Of a stretch of DNA of 64,000 bases, positions 22,501-33,170 are shown piece by piece. The position numbers and the translations under genes are program-made. The notes below the pieces were generated by a model, which was given only the letters and a program-made list of their open reading frames with translations, was not told the origin of the DNA and did not search any database. How positions within the stretch are numbered: position 1 is the first letter of the stretch; each line of letters begins with the position of its first letter. This DNA comes from Ceratopteris richardii (Eukaryota; Streptophyta; Polypodiopsida; Polypodiales; Pteridaceae): positions 226,834,942 to 226,898,941 of the forward strand of contig CM035406.1 of the NCBI GenBank assembly GCA_020310875.1. Reading direction: 5' to 3'.

Positions 22501-22803
22501 AGTCTTCCCCTGATTTTCAAAAGACCTTGTTGGCATTGTAGGTTACCTTTGTTCACCTCTTCTTCAAGCCGTGAGAGCCTCCGGTACACTGTTTCTCTCC
22601 TTTTTTTCCGGATATCTCTTATATCCTTCTGAATCCTTATCAGAATTTTTCGCGTCCTTTCCATCGCGCTTCTCCAGCACTTAGCGGGTTCATTACAGTA
22701 GGCAAAGGCTTCCGCCCACACTGCAGAAATTTCTTGGTGGATAGAGGGGAGGGAAAACGACGTCTGACAAGCATGAAACCAAGGAGCTTTCTGGAGCATG
22801 GGA
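19566..22803 (-). mobile_element. 5'-truncated LINE, minus strand
   Basis: The T run at 19566-19579 marks the 3' end. The element runs up to about 22803, where similarity to the LINE at 13191 stops in the endonuclease-RT linker (after the PWFHACQTSFSL block). It contains RT with KIDFDKVYDRLEWDF, IRQGCPLAPLLFAI and LFADDMNAF, and the zinc-binding tail with CKRCHRCIEDLVHLFF. The 3' tail is the same as in all family members. Confidence 0.9.
19712..22799 (-). pseudogene. LINE ORF2 fragment: RT and zf-RVT
   Basis: Open pieces at 22799-22203, 22199-21366, 21151-20546 and 20248-19712 together cover linker, reverse transcriptase and zinc-binding region. The endonuclease is absent because of 5' truncation. 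A short internal duplication near 21176-21235 (gccgaggagacggaagactt occurs twice) breaks the frame in the RT thumb region. Stops are fewer than in the neighbouring copy. The copy cannot move by itself. Confidence 0.85.
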
Positions 22804-22825
22804 CAGCGTGTGCTCGCTTTTCAGG

Positions 22826-22834
22826 AACTCAAAG
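22826..22834. repeat. Possible TSD, right, of the paired LINE insertion
   Basis: aactcaaag, partner of 13182-13190. It lies 22 bp beyond the end of recognisable LINE sequence. Confidence 0.6.
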
Positions 22835-23878
22835 TTGTGTCGGTAGTACAGCTTCTTCATGAAGCACCCCAAATTACCAATGGCCCAAATATAACACAAA
22901 CACTAGAGAACATGCAGGCAAAGTCCCATTAAATGATAAAGGGAAGTCCAAAGTTGTCATAAGGGAGCTTCCAGAGGGGGATCATGGGGAAGGCTTGGCG
23001 TGGCTCAATGAGAGTGTTATCTGCCTTTTCGGACGTGGGAACAATCAAGTCCTTCTTAATGACAATGGGGAGGAGTGTGTGGTCGAAATTCATTGAGGAC
23101 TCTCCTCTATTCCGCTAACGGCACACCTAGCACTTTGCAGGTAAAGCAAATCCTAGAAAAAAAATTAGGCAACTCCCTTACAAAAGTGGGACATTCTAGG
23201 AAAAACACGAACGATGGGTTACAACTAATCAGATAGAACTAGGGAACACACATTTTTATGTGTGACCCGTGTAGATCTTGGTGGTCGAAGTGGGTGAAAG
23301 CATTCTACCATCGATAACTGAGTTAAAGATGTTCTCCCTACCAAGCTGCCAAACGGTTTGCCACCCTCACATCAAATTGATCACAAGAATGAACTTGTAC
23401 CTCGCTAGACACCACTTGCCAATCTTACTACCAAGTTTGTTCATCATTGGTTTGGCCTTCCAAACTTTTGGAGGAATACAGTGGTGTCACTTTCAAGTTG
23501 GAGCTACCTTCACTTCAGCTTGCTCAAACATTTCTATCTGGATAGATGTTTTGGGCGCCATGTACTACCAGTAGAGCATTGGGTACAACCACTTGAGCCT
23601 AAGTCATCTTGAAGCCTCACGTTCGAAGAAAGCTCGAGTTTTACGTCAAATAGCGAGGCTGATTGCACCTGGGTTCTAGAGGACCATCTTCTTGACCTGT
23701 ACTTGAAGCTCGTTTTGCGTTATTGGGACCTTCTCAACATTCAACACATGCCTAACATCTAGGATCCCCCATTTCGATCTTTTAAAATTTCCATTGTAAT
23801 CTTTTTCTTTATGCACTTGTAATGAGCATGTTTCTAACCTTAGTTAGCAGCCCTTCTTGACGAGGACATGGACGTGTT
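22835..23878 (+). other. Remaining 3' internal part of old LTR element
   Basis: Sequence between the LINE block and the 3' LTR. Only short broken frames (for example 23278-23574) and no pol motif. It ends in a polypurine tract and is therefore read as the decayed 3' internal region of the element. Confidence 0.5.
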
Positions 23879-23892
23879 AAAAAGGGAGAGAA
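23879..23892 (+). other. Polypurine tract
   Basis: aaaaagggagagaa directly before the 3' LTR start tgttgatattt. This is the expected plus-strand priming site. Confidence 0.75.
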
Positions 23893-24526
23893 TGTTGATA
23901 TTTCTCAAAACGAGGGTGTCGATGAACCTCTTCCCCTTCGTGCGGGGACTCCAGGGGCTCATTGGGCCATCCTTGGGGGTATGTTGGGAGACCTCCTGGG
24001 AAGCTCTGGGGGCACTTTGGTCCGTTCTTGGGGGTGCATTGGGGGTCCTCCGAGGCACCTTGGGGGCTTCTCATAGGGGCATTTGGGCACCGTTTCTCAT
24101 GTTCTCAAGCCTCCACACCTCTCCTCCTTGGATCCTCCACACCTCTCTTTTCACCATAGCTTGTATTTCTATCCAAGAGCTGGAGGGATTTGGGGAGTTT
24201 GCCTTGAGGTGCCTAATTGTGTGCAACTATGAAGGGGACCTCCTAAAACATCCGACTTCCTAGCAAAGATTTAGTGTCTTCCAAGAGACCTCATGACCAT
24301 GCCTCCGACCCCTCACTTTTGGATGCAAGCTACCTTCTTTCTTGTAATGGTTGCCCACCATCTTGGGCTCTTGGAAATATAATCAATGTTTTGGCAATCT
24401 CACATATTCAACGCTCATACTCGCTACGTCCCTCTTGTAGGTACAAGGTGTTGCGGGGCTCTCGCAAGGCCTCTTCTGTTTGGTCTACCTCTAGTGCTCT
24501 CCTTTCCACATGTGTTCATAACAACA
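23893..24526 (+). repeat. 3' LTR of the nested element
   Basis: Starts tgttgatatttctc and ends gttcataacaaca. Alignable over its length to 11417-12048 with many substitutions. The final aca appears doubled relative to the 5' LTR, which places the TSD aagag at 24527-24531. Confidence 0.8.
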
Positions 24527-24531
24527 AAGAG

Positions 24532-25156
24532 AAGCAAATGGATCTTTCCCACCAAGCTCTTCGAGTGAAGCTTGAAAGTGGCTGAATCACGGAGGAGCGT
24601 TGGTGATTCGGTGAGTCGTGCCATCTTGTACATGCCATGGTCTAAACACTAAAAGAGAAAGAGAGTACGCTTTGAATTAGCCTAAGTTTAGATAGGGTGG
24701 CATAGAAAGCATCTCATTTTTTTATGCCTTCATCTAAGCATTCACACACATGAGTACAAACTTTTACATGTATAAAAATTTATGCATTTCCATTGGCTAA
24801 AGAAGATGCTGACCAATAAAAATATATTTTCCCTCCGGTACACTTTTGCTATGAGGGGTGAGAGTCGGCCTCAGATTTGATGGACCCAAAACAAATAAAG
24901 TTTTTTTTCCATCCAATAAAACATTTGCACGTAAATAACACAAATGTTGTTGCCCGTCTGTGTGAACCTAGTAGATCATGCCGTCTTCTGATGAGAGGTT
25001 CTACCTGTGGGAAAATGTCCTCTCACAGCTTGTATCCTCTTTTACCCTCACGTGAAAGCAAAGATTTAAAATCTCTTCTTTATTTGGGGGTTCAAAGTAG
25101 GATGTGTTGAAGGAATGATGTGGGTTGTAAAAGACTGTAACGATGGGCAGTACAAG
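24532..25156. other. Intergenic, no gene seen
   Basis: AT-rich. The last 60 bp (tgaaggaatgatgtgggttg) resemble 35790-35850, so part of it belongs to another dispersed repeat. Confidence 0.5.
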
Positions 25157-25169
25157 ATATTTCAAAAGC
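25157..25169. repeat. TSD, left, LINE at 25170
   Basis: atatttcaaaagc. The partner after the poly(A) tail at 29369-29381 is atattgcaaaagc, with one mismatch. Confidence 0.8.
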
Positions 25170-28100
25170 ACTCTCATTCATGAAGGTGCAAGACATTCAT
25201 TCAATGCTCGGTGGCACCCTCAAATCTGTGTCGAGGCTGACCTCAACACACTGCTTCCATTAAAGATCAAAGTGGACCTAAGCGAAGGGGAAGTCTCGGA
25301 ATAGGACACTATTTACAAAAGCCTATCTAACGCATGCTTTCATTGTGCTGAACAAGGACACAGGATCAAAGATTGCCCTTGATATAAAAAAGCAATAAAA
25401 AACAAGAAGCATCCAAAAACGCTCAAGACAACAATGGGACACTGAACTACCTGGTGAACGAAGGGGTTGTTAAGGGCCCCTTAGCCCTGAAGTCGACGTA
25501 GAAGGGTTCATAGAAGTCAGAAGAAGAAGGAAAAGAAGCCTTAGGGCGACATCTGAGCGAAATAGTATGCTAGATACCCCCCCAAACAACTTGTATTGCA
25601 ATCTGAAAAAGGAGATCAATGAGCTTGATTACCCTATTTTGAAAAGCTTAAGAACTCCATTGAAGACCAGAGTCATCGATGGATTGTCGTTTCCTTTGGT
25701 GCCCCCTTTTGCTTTACTCTAGTCTCTATGTATGCCCCTAACGGGGAGTTGGAGAGACTGAACACCTGGGCCTCCTTAGACTCGCTCCCCGACAACATAC
25801 TAATTTGTGGTGACTTCAATATGGTGGAGGACCTTGCAGATAGAGGGAACAACAAGGGCCAGTTCATCGACAATCGCGAAAAAGAAACGTGGGAAAAAAC
25901 ATAACTGCACTTGGATTTGGTCAAATTCAAAGATTCGAAAGGCTTTTCATGGTCAAATATCCAAGCAGGCAAGGACCTAAGGAAAGCTAGACTAGACAGA
26001 AGCTACATTGCTCATAACATTATTCAGCAGTGGGGTTGCCCTTCCCTCTCGCAACGCACTGACCTTGCCATCTCTGATCACTACCCGATCATCATCGTTT
26101 TCCAACATCTCACCAAAATCTGTAAGGCTCCTTGGTTTCATGTCTTCTGGGCTTCCTTCTCTCTCCACTCCATTCATCCAGAAATTTTTGAAGTGTGGAA
26201 GGAGGTGTTTGCCTCTTGCTCACCCCCATCCAAGTGTTGGAGACGTGCGATCGATAAGTCGCGATAGATCATGAATAGAACCAAGAAGATGCTTGAGATT
26301 GTTTCGCAGGCACATAGAGAAGCTCTTTATCATAGACCCTTGAGACTTGAGGAGGAGGTGAACAAAGGTAAAGCTCAATGCCAGAGAGGTCTACGAAAAA
26401 TCAGAATGCTGCTGAGATACGAGGAAGAAATACAAAGGAAAAATTTGCAAATATTCTTTAAGGAGTGATGGGCTGGCAAAGCCGACAAACCCACCAAAGA
26501 GATGTGCCGCATCCTTAAAGGAAACAAAACAGAGATTCAATCCCCCTACTGCTAGACTCAAATAGAGATGTATGCAATATCGAAGAAGAAAACTAAGAAA
26601 TCATTGAGGAGCACTTTACGAGACTCCTGGAGATCTCGACCCCCATCTCCCACCACAAACGGTGCTACATGGCAGCCATATCTAGGGTATCCTCTCATAG
26701 GATCCCACACAACCTCCATTCCTTGCTTGATGCCCCTATCTTGGAAGAAGAAATCATTGACATCATTGATGCCCTCCCTAGTGGTAAAAGCCCGGGGTCA
26801 GACGGGCTCACTAATGAGTTCGTTAAGTCCTTCGAGTTGGAGGTTGCCACCCCTCTTCGTCTTGTCTAGCAAGAGGTGCTCGAGTTTGGCATGCCGTCGA
26901 CTTGTCTCAACAATGGCGTCATCAAGTTAATACACAAAAAAGGGAAAAAGAATAGAATTGACAACTGGCGTCTAATAACGATGCTCCAAACGGGATATAA
27001 GATCATTGCCAAAGTCATAGCGAACAAAATTTCTAGCCATCTGAGAGCTTGGTTAAGCGAGGATCAAAAAGGTTTCGTCAAAGGCAGGTCTATATCAGAA
27101 GCCATTATTGACATTTGGGAAGGTCTCAACTTTGCGACTGAGTCAAGACAAGATGTGGTTTTCCTCAAGATTGACTTTGACAAACCTTACGATGGGTTGG
27201 AATGGGATTATATTCTGCAATCACTTAATGACCTTGGATGCAGTCAGAAATTCACCAAGATGATCTCGACCCTACTGGCAAACACATCGATGCAAGTTAA
27301 TGTTAATGGCCAACTGTCGAAGGTGATCAAACGAAGAAGATCGTTTAGACAAGGGTGCCTGTTGGCTCCCCTTCTCTTTGTCATTTCCACGGAAGGGCTT
27401 AGTCCGCTGGTGGTTCAACATGTGGAAGCAAGCAATATCAAAGGCCTCCAATTGCCTCGTGACCATGGCCAAATCACCACGAGAATTTTTGCTGATGATA
27501 TGAATGCGTTTGTCCACAACAATAGTACTAGCCTGGAGACATTTTGGAGGTGCCTAAATACTTTCTCTGAAGCCTTTGGATCCAAAAGCAACCACTCTAA
27601 GACCTCTTTCAGATCTATTGTCGGGATCCAATTGACCTTCTCTTTAATCATGGCTGTCAGCTCATTCCTTAGGAAAAAATTTTCTAGCTTCTTGGGATTC
27701 CCTTGGGTTTTGGTATCTCGATGGAGCAGCGATGGAACTGGGTCCTCGCCGGACTCGAAAGCAAGCTAAACTATTGGAGAGCTATGCAAATCAATCTCAC
27801 TAGTCGTGCAATGGTTATCAACACGGTCCTCATCTTGTCTACCATTTACTTCCTCTCTTGTTGGAGACTGAAAGAGCAAGAGCTGTCCAAAGTGGAAAGA
27901 ATATGCAAAAACTTCCTTTGGACAGGCGACCACAACAGGAGGGGTGTGCCCAAAATCAAGTGGTCCATCTGCTCCAGCCAAAGAGATAGTGGGGGCCTTG
28001 GCATTCTAGACATTGGATGCATGGCTAACAAATTTGCGGCAAAATGGATAATTAAGGAGTGGTGCAATGGGGAGACCTCGTGGGCCAAGTTGATCTTCAG

Positions 28101-29367
28101 AAACAATAACGCGTTGACCTTTGTGGGCTTCCCGAATCGGAAGAATCTTGACATTCTCACCCTCTTGTTTTCACTGCTCTCAGTCTTCCTGAAAGGCCCG
28201 AATCTTGTGTGCTCCCTATGGAAGAGTTGGAATAAAGTCAAAAGCTTCGCAAGAGTGAGTGAAGATTGGAAGTGGGCAACCAGTATGAGACAAAACGACT
28301 CTATTTGGTTTCCAATCCATGGCATCCCGGATCGTGGAATCTTGGAACATTTGAACACCAAGAGGCTATGGGACAAAGGCTTCAAAAAATGGAAATGTCT
28401 CTGGAAACAGAAAACAACCAGTGGATCAATTTTGAGGATATTGACCCTAGCATCACCATTACCTATGAAGAATGGAATACTTTGCAAAGCTGATGTCTTT
28501 CTTGGGACTGCTCTAAAGTTCGCCTTCTCATGGGGCATGACACACCGAGCCCGCTTGGTCTCAGATGGCACAATGGTAAGTGCCTAACAAAAATCCCGAA
28601 CATTAAAGAAACCATTGATTACCAAGTTTATCTCAACAAGAAGTGATGCCTGTCCAGGACGCGGCTGCAGTGGGACATGAAGTTCATGGCTATCTGGCAT
28701 GCTCTCATAGAAATCAAAAAGTATGTTCTCCTATGGCAAATTCTCCATCATGGTATCTGGACCAACCTCAAGGCTAGCAAAATATGTGGGATGCCTCTAT
28801 GGTGCAAGCACTACTATCGGTCCATCGAAGATGTTTCTCATATGTGCTTTACTTGTCCCAACTCCAACAAGCTCTGACAAATTGTTAGAAAGAAAATTAC
28901 ACTTCAAAAACATATCAATTGGAAATAAGCTCTGCTGGGAGAAGCGATCGGATGCTCCGCTAATCTCTAGAACGCCATCAGAGGGGAGGTCCTGTGGAAG
29001 AAACGAGAAAGATGTGATTATAACTTTGGCGACCCCCCCCCCCAAAGAGTGCTCGATTGAGAAATCACTGTTCCTCCTCGGTAAAAGAATTGCTAATTGC
29101 AAGAAATCCCCCCCCCCTTCAGGCATCATCAAGTGCTCCTTTTGATCAACAACAAGCTTAAACCGAAGTGGCCCCTCATGAGGGTGACGAGAGGATGATT
29201 AACCTTCTTTTTAATGCCATCTAATCGTTGCAATATCTTCCCCCGCTCTGTTGGGACATAGAGGGTCCCGTGGGCATAATCTCCTTCACTTGTACTTTTA
29301 TTTTCCTTTATTTAATACAAGTCCGGGAGAGTAGGCTAGGCCAAACTTCTTTTTATAAAAAAAAAAA
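25170..29367 (+). mobile_element. LINE, plus strand, internally deleted
   Basis: Starts inside ORF1 (HSFNARWHPQICVEADLN), continues through the zinc knuckle (CFHCAEQGHRIKDC), then skips most of the ORF1 C-terminus and the first part of the endonuclease. It resumes at HRWIVVSFG and runs to the family 3' tail and poly(A) at 29357-29367. Flanked by a 13-bp TSD with one mismatch. Many stops show it is older than the LINE at 29915. Confidence 0.9.
25673..29222 (+). pseudogene. LINE ORF2 relic
   Basis: Endonuclease pieces LICGDFNMVED and SDHYPI are present. The RT motifs KIDFDKPYDGLEWDY and IFADDMNAFVHN lie in the frame 26876-27769. The RT thumb and connection are in 27703-28587, and a zinc-binding tail relic is in 28677-29222. 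RQGCLLAPLLF replaces RQGCPLAPLLF. Runs of C near 29032-29044 and 29107-29117 shift the frame. Not functional. Confidence 0.85.
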
Positions 29368-29368
29368 C

Positions 29369-29381
29369 ATATTGCAAAAGC
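29369..29381. repeat. TSD, right, LINE at 25170
   Basis: atattgcaaaagc, partner of 25157-25169. Confidence 0.8.
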
Positions 29382-29880
29382 TGCAACATATGTGTGTTAG
29401 CCATGTAAGTTGTCACGATGGACTGTACGATATTCCAAAAAGAGAGATCCGCGTGTCGAATTTCTTGTCTAAAGGTGATGCAACATGATGGAGGGAGGCA
29501 GTGTTGTACTTTGACGGGCAGCCCTGCCCTTCATTTTTGCAGGTTAATGCAATTTCTTACCTGTATATTACAATTTTAGTTTATTTTTTAACGGTTAATA
29601 AAAATCAGTAGCTTTATTTTACGTTCAAAAACACCTAAAACAGGCAATACGGCCGTCAAAAATCAACATTGGAGGGAGGAATGACGGCTCCGGTAGATGT
29701 CACTGAAATCCTCACGTCTCTTACGTGTAAAGGAGGATATCACGATTCACGAATCGTGTCGATCAGTCTTGACGTTGGAGATGGCATCAGCCATCCCTAT
29801 GTTAAGTGTTTTCTTTGGGTTTCTTAAATGGAAAATCTAGAAGGATCTAGAACGTTGAATATGACAAACTCTTTTACTTT
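29382..29880. other. Intergenic, no gene seen
   Basis: Original target sequence between two LINE insertions. No domain or terminal repeat found. Confidence 0.5.
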
Positions 29881-29914
29881 AAGATCTGTGGGATCGCTCA
29901 ACTATCCACCTTCT
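29881..29914 (+). mobile_element. 5' stub of LINE split by the next LINE
   Basis: aagatctgtg (29881-29890) pairs with aagatatgtg at 34007-34016 as a probable TSD. ggatcgctcaactatccacc then matches the LINE sequence that resumes at 33171. The last 15 bp (29900-29914) are the target duplicated by the inserted LINE. Confidence 0.75.
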
Positions 29915-32900
29915 GAATTTTCGTAAGGCTCCGTGGTTCCATGCCAGTGTGCCCTCCTTCTCTCTCCCCTCCGTCCATCAAGAAATTTCTGATGTGTGGA
30001 AGGAGGCGTTTGCCTCTGGCTTGTCCCCAGCCAAGTGTTGGAGAAGTGCGGTCAATAAGTCACCACAGATCATGATTAGATCTAGGAAGATGCTAGAGAC
30101 TGTGCGGCGGGCTCGTAGAGAAGCTCTATATCATAGACTCTGGCGGCTCGAGGAGGAAGTGAACAAAGGAAAATCTCAAGCCCAGAAAGGACTTCGAAAA
30201 ATCAGAGCGCTGCTGAGATATGAGGAAGAGATACAAAGGAAAAATTTGCAAATTTTCTTCAAGGAGTGGTGGGCTGGCAAAGCCGACAAACCCACCAAAG
30301 AGATGTGTCGTATCCTCAAAAGGAAACACAACAGAGAATCGATCCCCTTATTGCTAGACGCAAATGGCAATGTATGCAATACGGAAGAAGATAATTTTGG
30401 GATCATTGAAGGGCACTTCACGAGACTCCTGGGGACCTCAAACCCCCTCTCCCACCATAGAAGGGACTGTATGGCTGCCATATCTAGGGTTTCCCCCCAC
30501 AGGATACCACCCAACCTTCACTCTCTGCTTCATGCCTCTATCTCTGAAGCCGAAATCATTGAGGTCATCGATGCCCTCCCCTCAGGTAAAAGCCCGGGCC
30601 CCGACGGGCTCACTAATGAGTTCTTTAAATCCTTCAAGTTGGTGGTTGCCACCCCTCTCCGTTTGGTTTGGCAAGAGGCACTCAAGTTTGGCGCGCTTCC
30701 TTCTTGCCTCAACAATGGCATTATCAAGCTAGTACACAAAAAAGGGGAAAAGAACAGAATAGAGAATTGGCGTCCCATTACAATGCTCCAAACAGGATAC
30801 AAGATCATCGCCAAAGTCATTGCCAACAGAATCTCTTGCCACTTGAGAGCGTGGTTAAGCGAGGACCAAAAAGGTTTCATCAAAGGCAGGTCAATTTTGG
30901 AAACCATAATAGATATCTGGGAAGGTCTTGAATTTGCAAATGAGTCTAAACAAGAAGTGGTTTTCCTCAAGATCGACTTTGATAAAGCCTACGACAGGCT
31001 AGAATGGGACTACATTCTTCAGTCGCTACAGGATCTTGGATGTAGTCAGAAATTCACCAAGATGATCGCGACCCTTCTCGGAAACGCATCAACCCAAATT
31101 AACATTAATGGAAATCTTTCAAAGGTGATCAAACTTAGAAGATCTATCAGACAAGGGTGGCCATTGGCTCCCCTTCTCTTTGCCATTGCCACGGAAGGTC
31201 TTAGCAGGCTGGTGGAGCATCAGGTGGAAGCTGGTAACATTAAAGGCCTTCGTTTGCCGCATGACCACAGTCAGATCACCATGAGACTTTTTGCCGATGA
31301 TATGAACGCTTTTGTGCACAATGATAGTACCAGCCTTGAGACGTTCTGGAAGTGTCTTGCTACTTTTTGTGAAGCCTCTAGATCCATAATCAACCACTCT
31401 AAGACCGCCTTTAGAGCTATTGGTGGGTCACAGCCCGACCTTCTCATTGATCATGGCTGTCAAATCATCCCGCAGGGCCAAATTTTTCGGCTTCTGGGGA
31501 TTCCCTTGGGGTTTGGCGTCTCTATGGAACAGCGGTGGAACTGGGTGCTTGCCAAACTCGAAAACAAGCTTAACTATTGGAGAGGTATGCAAATCAATCT
31601 TGCTGGTCGTGCTATGGTCATCAACACATTCCTCTTATCATCTACCATTTATTTCCTTTCTTGTTGGAGACCGAAAGAGCAAGCTCTGTCCAAACTGGAT
31701 AGTATTTGTAGAAATTTCCTTTGGACGGGCGACCACAATAGGAGGGGGGTGCCTAAAATCAAATGGTCCATCTGCACCAGCCATAGAGATACTGGGGGAC
31801 TTGATATCTTGGACATTGGGTGCATGGCTAACAAATTGTCGGCCAAATGGATGACTAAGGCTTGGTGCAACGGGGAGGCCTCGTGGGCCAAGCTGATCTT
31901 CAGAAACAAGAATGAGTTGGCGCTCATGGGTTTCCCAAATTGGAGGAATCTTGACATCTTGACCTTGCTGTTTTCCCCGATCCCTGTCTTCCCGAAAGGC
32001 TCTAATCTAGTGTGCTCCCTTTGGAAGAGTTGGAATAAAGTCAAAAGCTTCACAAGAATAAGTGAAGACTGGAAGTGGGCTGCCGGTATCAGACAAAACG
32101 ACTCTATCTGGTTTCCGATCCATGGCATCCGGAGTGTGGAATCTTGGAACATTCAAAACGCCAAGAAGCTATGGAACAAAGGCTTCAAAAAATGGAAACA
32201 TCTCTGGAAACAAGACACCAACCGCTGGATCAACTTTGAGGATATTGACCCTAGCATCAACATTTCGCATGAAGAATGGAACACTTTGCAAAGCAGATTT
32301 CTCGCTTGGGACCGACACAAAGTTCGCCTTCTCATGGGACACGACATGCCGAGCTCGCTTGGTCTCAAATGGCACAATGGGAATAGTCTATCAAAAATCC
32401 CGAACATCAAAGAAACGATCGACTATCAGGTTAACCTCAACAAAAAGTGGTGCCTATCATGGACGCGGCTTCGGTGGGACATGAAGTTCATGGCTATCTG
32501 GCAACCCCTCATAGAAATCAAAAAGTCTGTCCTCTTATGGCAAATTCTCCATCACGGAATCTGGACCAACCTTAAGGCTAGCAAAATTTGTGGGATCCCT
32601 CCCTGGTGCAAACGCTGCCACTGGTCTATCGAAGATGTTTCACACATCTTCTTTACCTGCCCCAACTCCAACAGACTCTGGCAGGTGGTTGGAAAGAGAA
32701 TTAGACTTCAAAAACGTCTCAGTTGGCAGCAAGCCCTGCTGGGAGAAGCGATCGGCTGCTCCGCGTCTCTCTGGAACGCCATCAGAGGGGAGGTTCTATG
32801 GAAAATCTGGCGGGAAAGATGTGCTTTCAACTTCGGTGACTCCCCCAAGGAGTGGTCAATTGAGAAATCGCTGTTCCTCTTTGGCAAAAGGATTGTCAAC

Positions 32901-33170
32901 TGTAAAAAATCCCCCCCCTTTAGGCATCATCAAGTACTCCTTTTGATCGATAACAAGCTTAAACCCAAGTGGGCCCCACATGAGGGTGATGAGAGGGTAA
33001 TTAACCTTCTTTGTAATGTCATCTAAGCTCTGTAAAAGCTTCCCCTGCTTTGTGGGATTTGGGGGGTCCCGTGGGCACTAGTCCCCTTCTCTTGTACTTT
33101 TCTTTATTTAATTCAAGTCCGGGAGAGTAGGCTATTGCCGAACTTCCTTTACATTAAAAAAAAAAAAAAA
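29915..33170 (+). mobile_element. Young LINE inserted in another LINE
   Basis: 5'-truncated in the endonuclease-RT linker, with a complete 3' part, family tail and poly(A) at 33156-33170. The 15-bp target sequences aactatccaccttct (29900-29914) and aactatccgccttct (33171-33185) flank it with one mismatch. The downstream copy runs straight into LINE sequence, so the target was itself a LINE. The long open frame makes it the youngest LINE in the window. Confidence 0.93.
29949..33026 (+). CDS. LINE ORF2, 1,025-codon open frame, no endonuclease
   Basis: An uninterrupted frame that also extends in frame upstream of 29949. No start codon of its own is implied, because the element is 5'-truncated. 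The reverse transcriptase has KIDFDKAYDRLEWDY near residues 338-352 and the catalytic FADD at residues 448-451. The usual RQGCPLAPLLF appears as RQGWPLAPLLF. A C-terminal zinc-binding region has C887, C890, H899 and C904 (CKRC, HIFFTC). It ends at TAA 33024-33026. Plant LINE ORF2 proteins nick target DNA and copy their RNA there. This one lacks the nicking domain and a promoter, so it is probably not expressed as a working enzyme. Confidence 0.88.
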   Translation: MPSFSLPSVHQEISDVWKEAFASGLSPAKCWRSAVNKSPQIMIRSRKMLETVRRARREALYHRLWRLEEEVNKGKSQAQKGLRKIRALLRYEEEIQRKNLQIFFKEWWAGKADKPTKEMCRILKRKHNRESIPLLLDANGNVCNTEEDNFGIIEGHFTRLLGTSNPLSHHRRDCMAAISRVSPHRIPPNLHSLLHASISEAEIIEVIDALPSGKSPGPDGLTNEFFKSFKLVVATPLRLVWQEALKFGALPSCLNNGIIKLVHKKGEKNRIENWRPITMLQTGYKIIAKVIANRISCHLRAWLSEDQKGFIKGRSILETIIDIWEGLEFANESKQEVVFLKIDFDKAYDRLEWDYILQSLQDLGCSQKFTKMIATLLGNASTQININGNLSKVIKLRRSIRQGWPLAPLLFAIATEGLSRLVEHQVEAGNIKGLRLPHDHSQITMRLFADDMNAFVHNDSTSLETFWKCLATFCEASRSIINHSKTAFRAIGGSQPDLLIDHGCQIIPQGQIFRLLGIPLGFGVSMEQRWNWVLAKLENKLNYWRGMQINLAGRAMVINTFLLSSTIYFLSCWRPKEQALSKLDSICRNFLWTGDHNRRGVPKIKWSICTSHRDTGGLDILDIGCMANKLSAKWMTKAWCNGEASWAKLIFRNKNELALMGFPNWRNLDILTLLFSPIPVFPKGSNLVCSLWKSWNKVKSFTRISEDWKWAAGIRQNDSIWFPIHGIRSVESWNIQNAKKLWNKGFKKWKHLWKQDTNRWINFEDIDPSINISHEEWNTLQSRFLAWDRHKVRLLMGHDMPSSLGLKWHNGNSLSKIPNIKETIDYQVNLNKKWCLSWTRLRWDMKFMAIWQPLIEIKKSVLLWQILHHGIWTNLKASKICGIPPWCKRCHWSIEDVSHIFFTCPNSNRLWQVVGKRIRLQKRLSWQQALLGEAIGCSASLWNAIRGEVLWKIWRERCAFNFGDSPKEWSIEKSLFLFGKRIVNCKKSPPFRHHQVLLLIDNKLKPKWAPHEGDERVINLLCNVI

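Larger units (their letters stand above)
11417..24526 (+). mobile_element. Old LTR retrotransposon with nested LINEs
   Basis: The two ends are related LTRs (11417-12048 and 23893-24526) in the same orientation, each starting TGTTGA and ending in CA. A primer-binding site follows the first and a polypurine tract precedes the second. The 5-bp sequence aagag lies at 11412-11416 and again at 24527-24531, as expected for a TSD. LTR identity is only about 80% by eye, so the element is old. Its own internal sequence is about 2.2 kb (12049-13190 and 22826-23892). The rest is LINE sequence inserted later. No pol domain of its own is visible. Confidence 0.78.
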
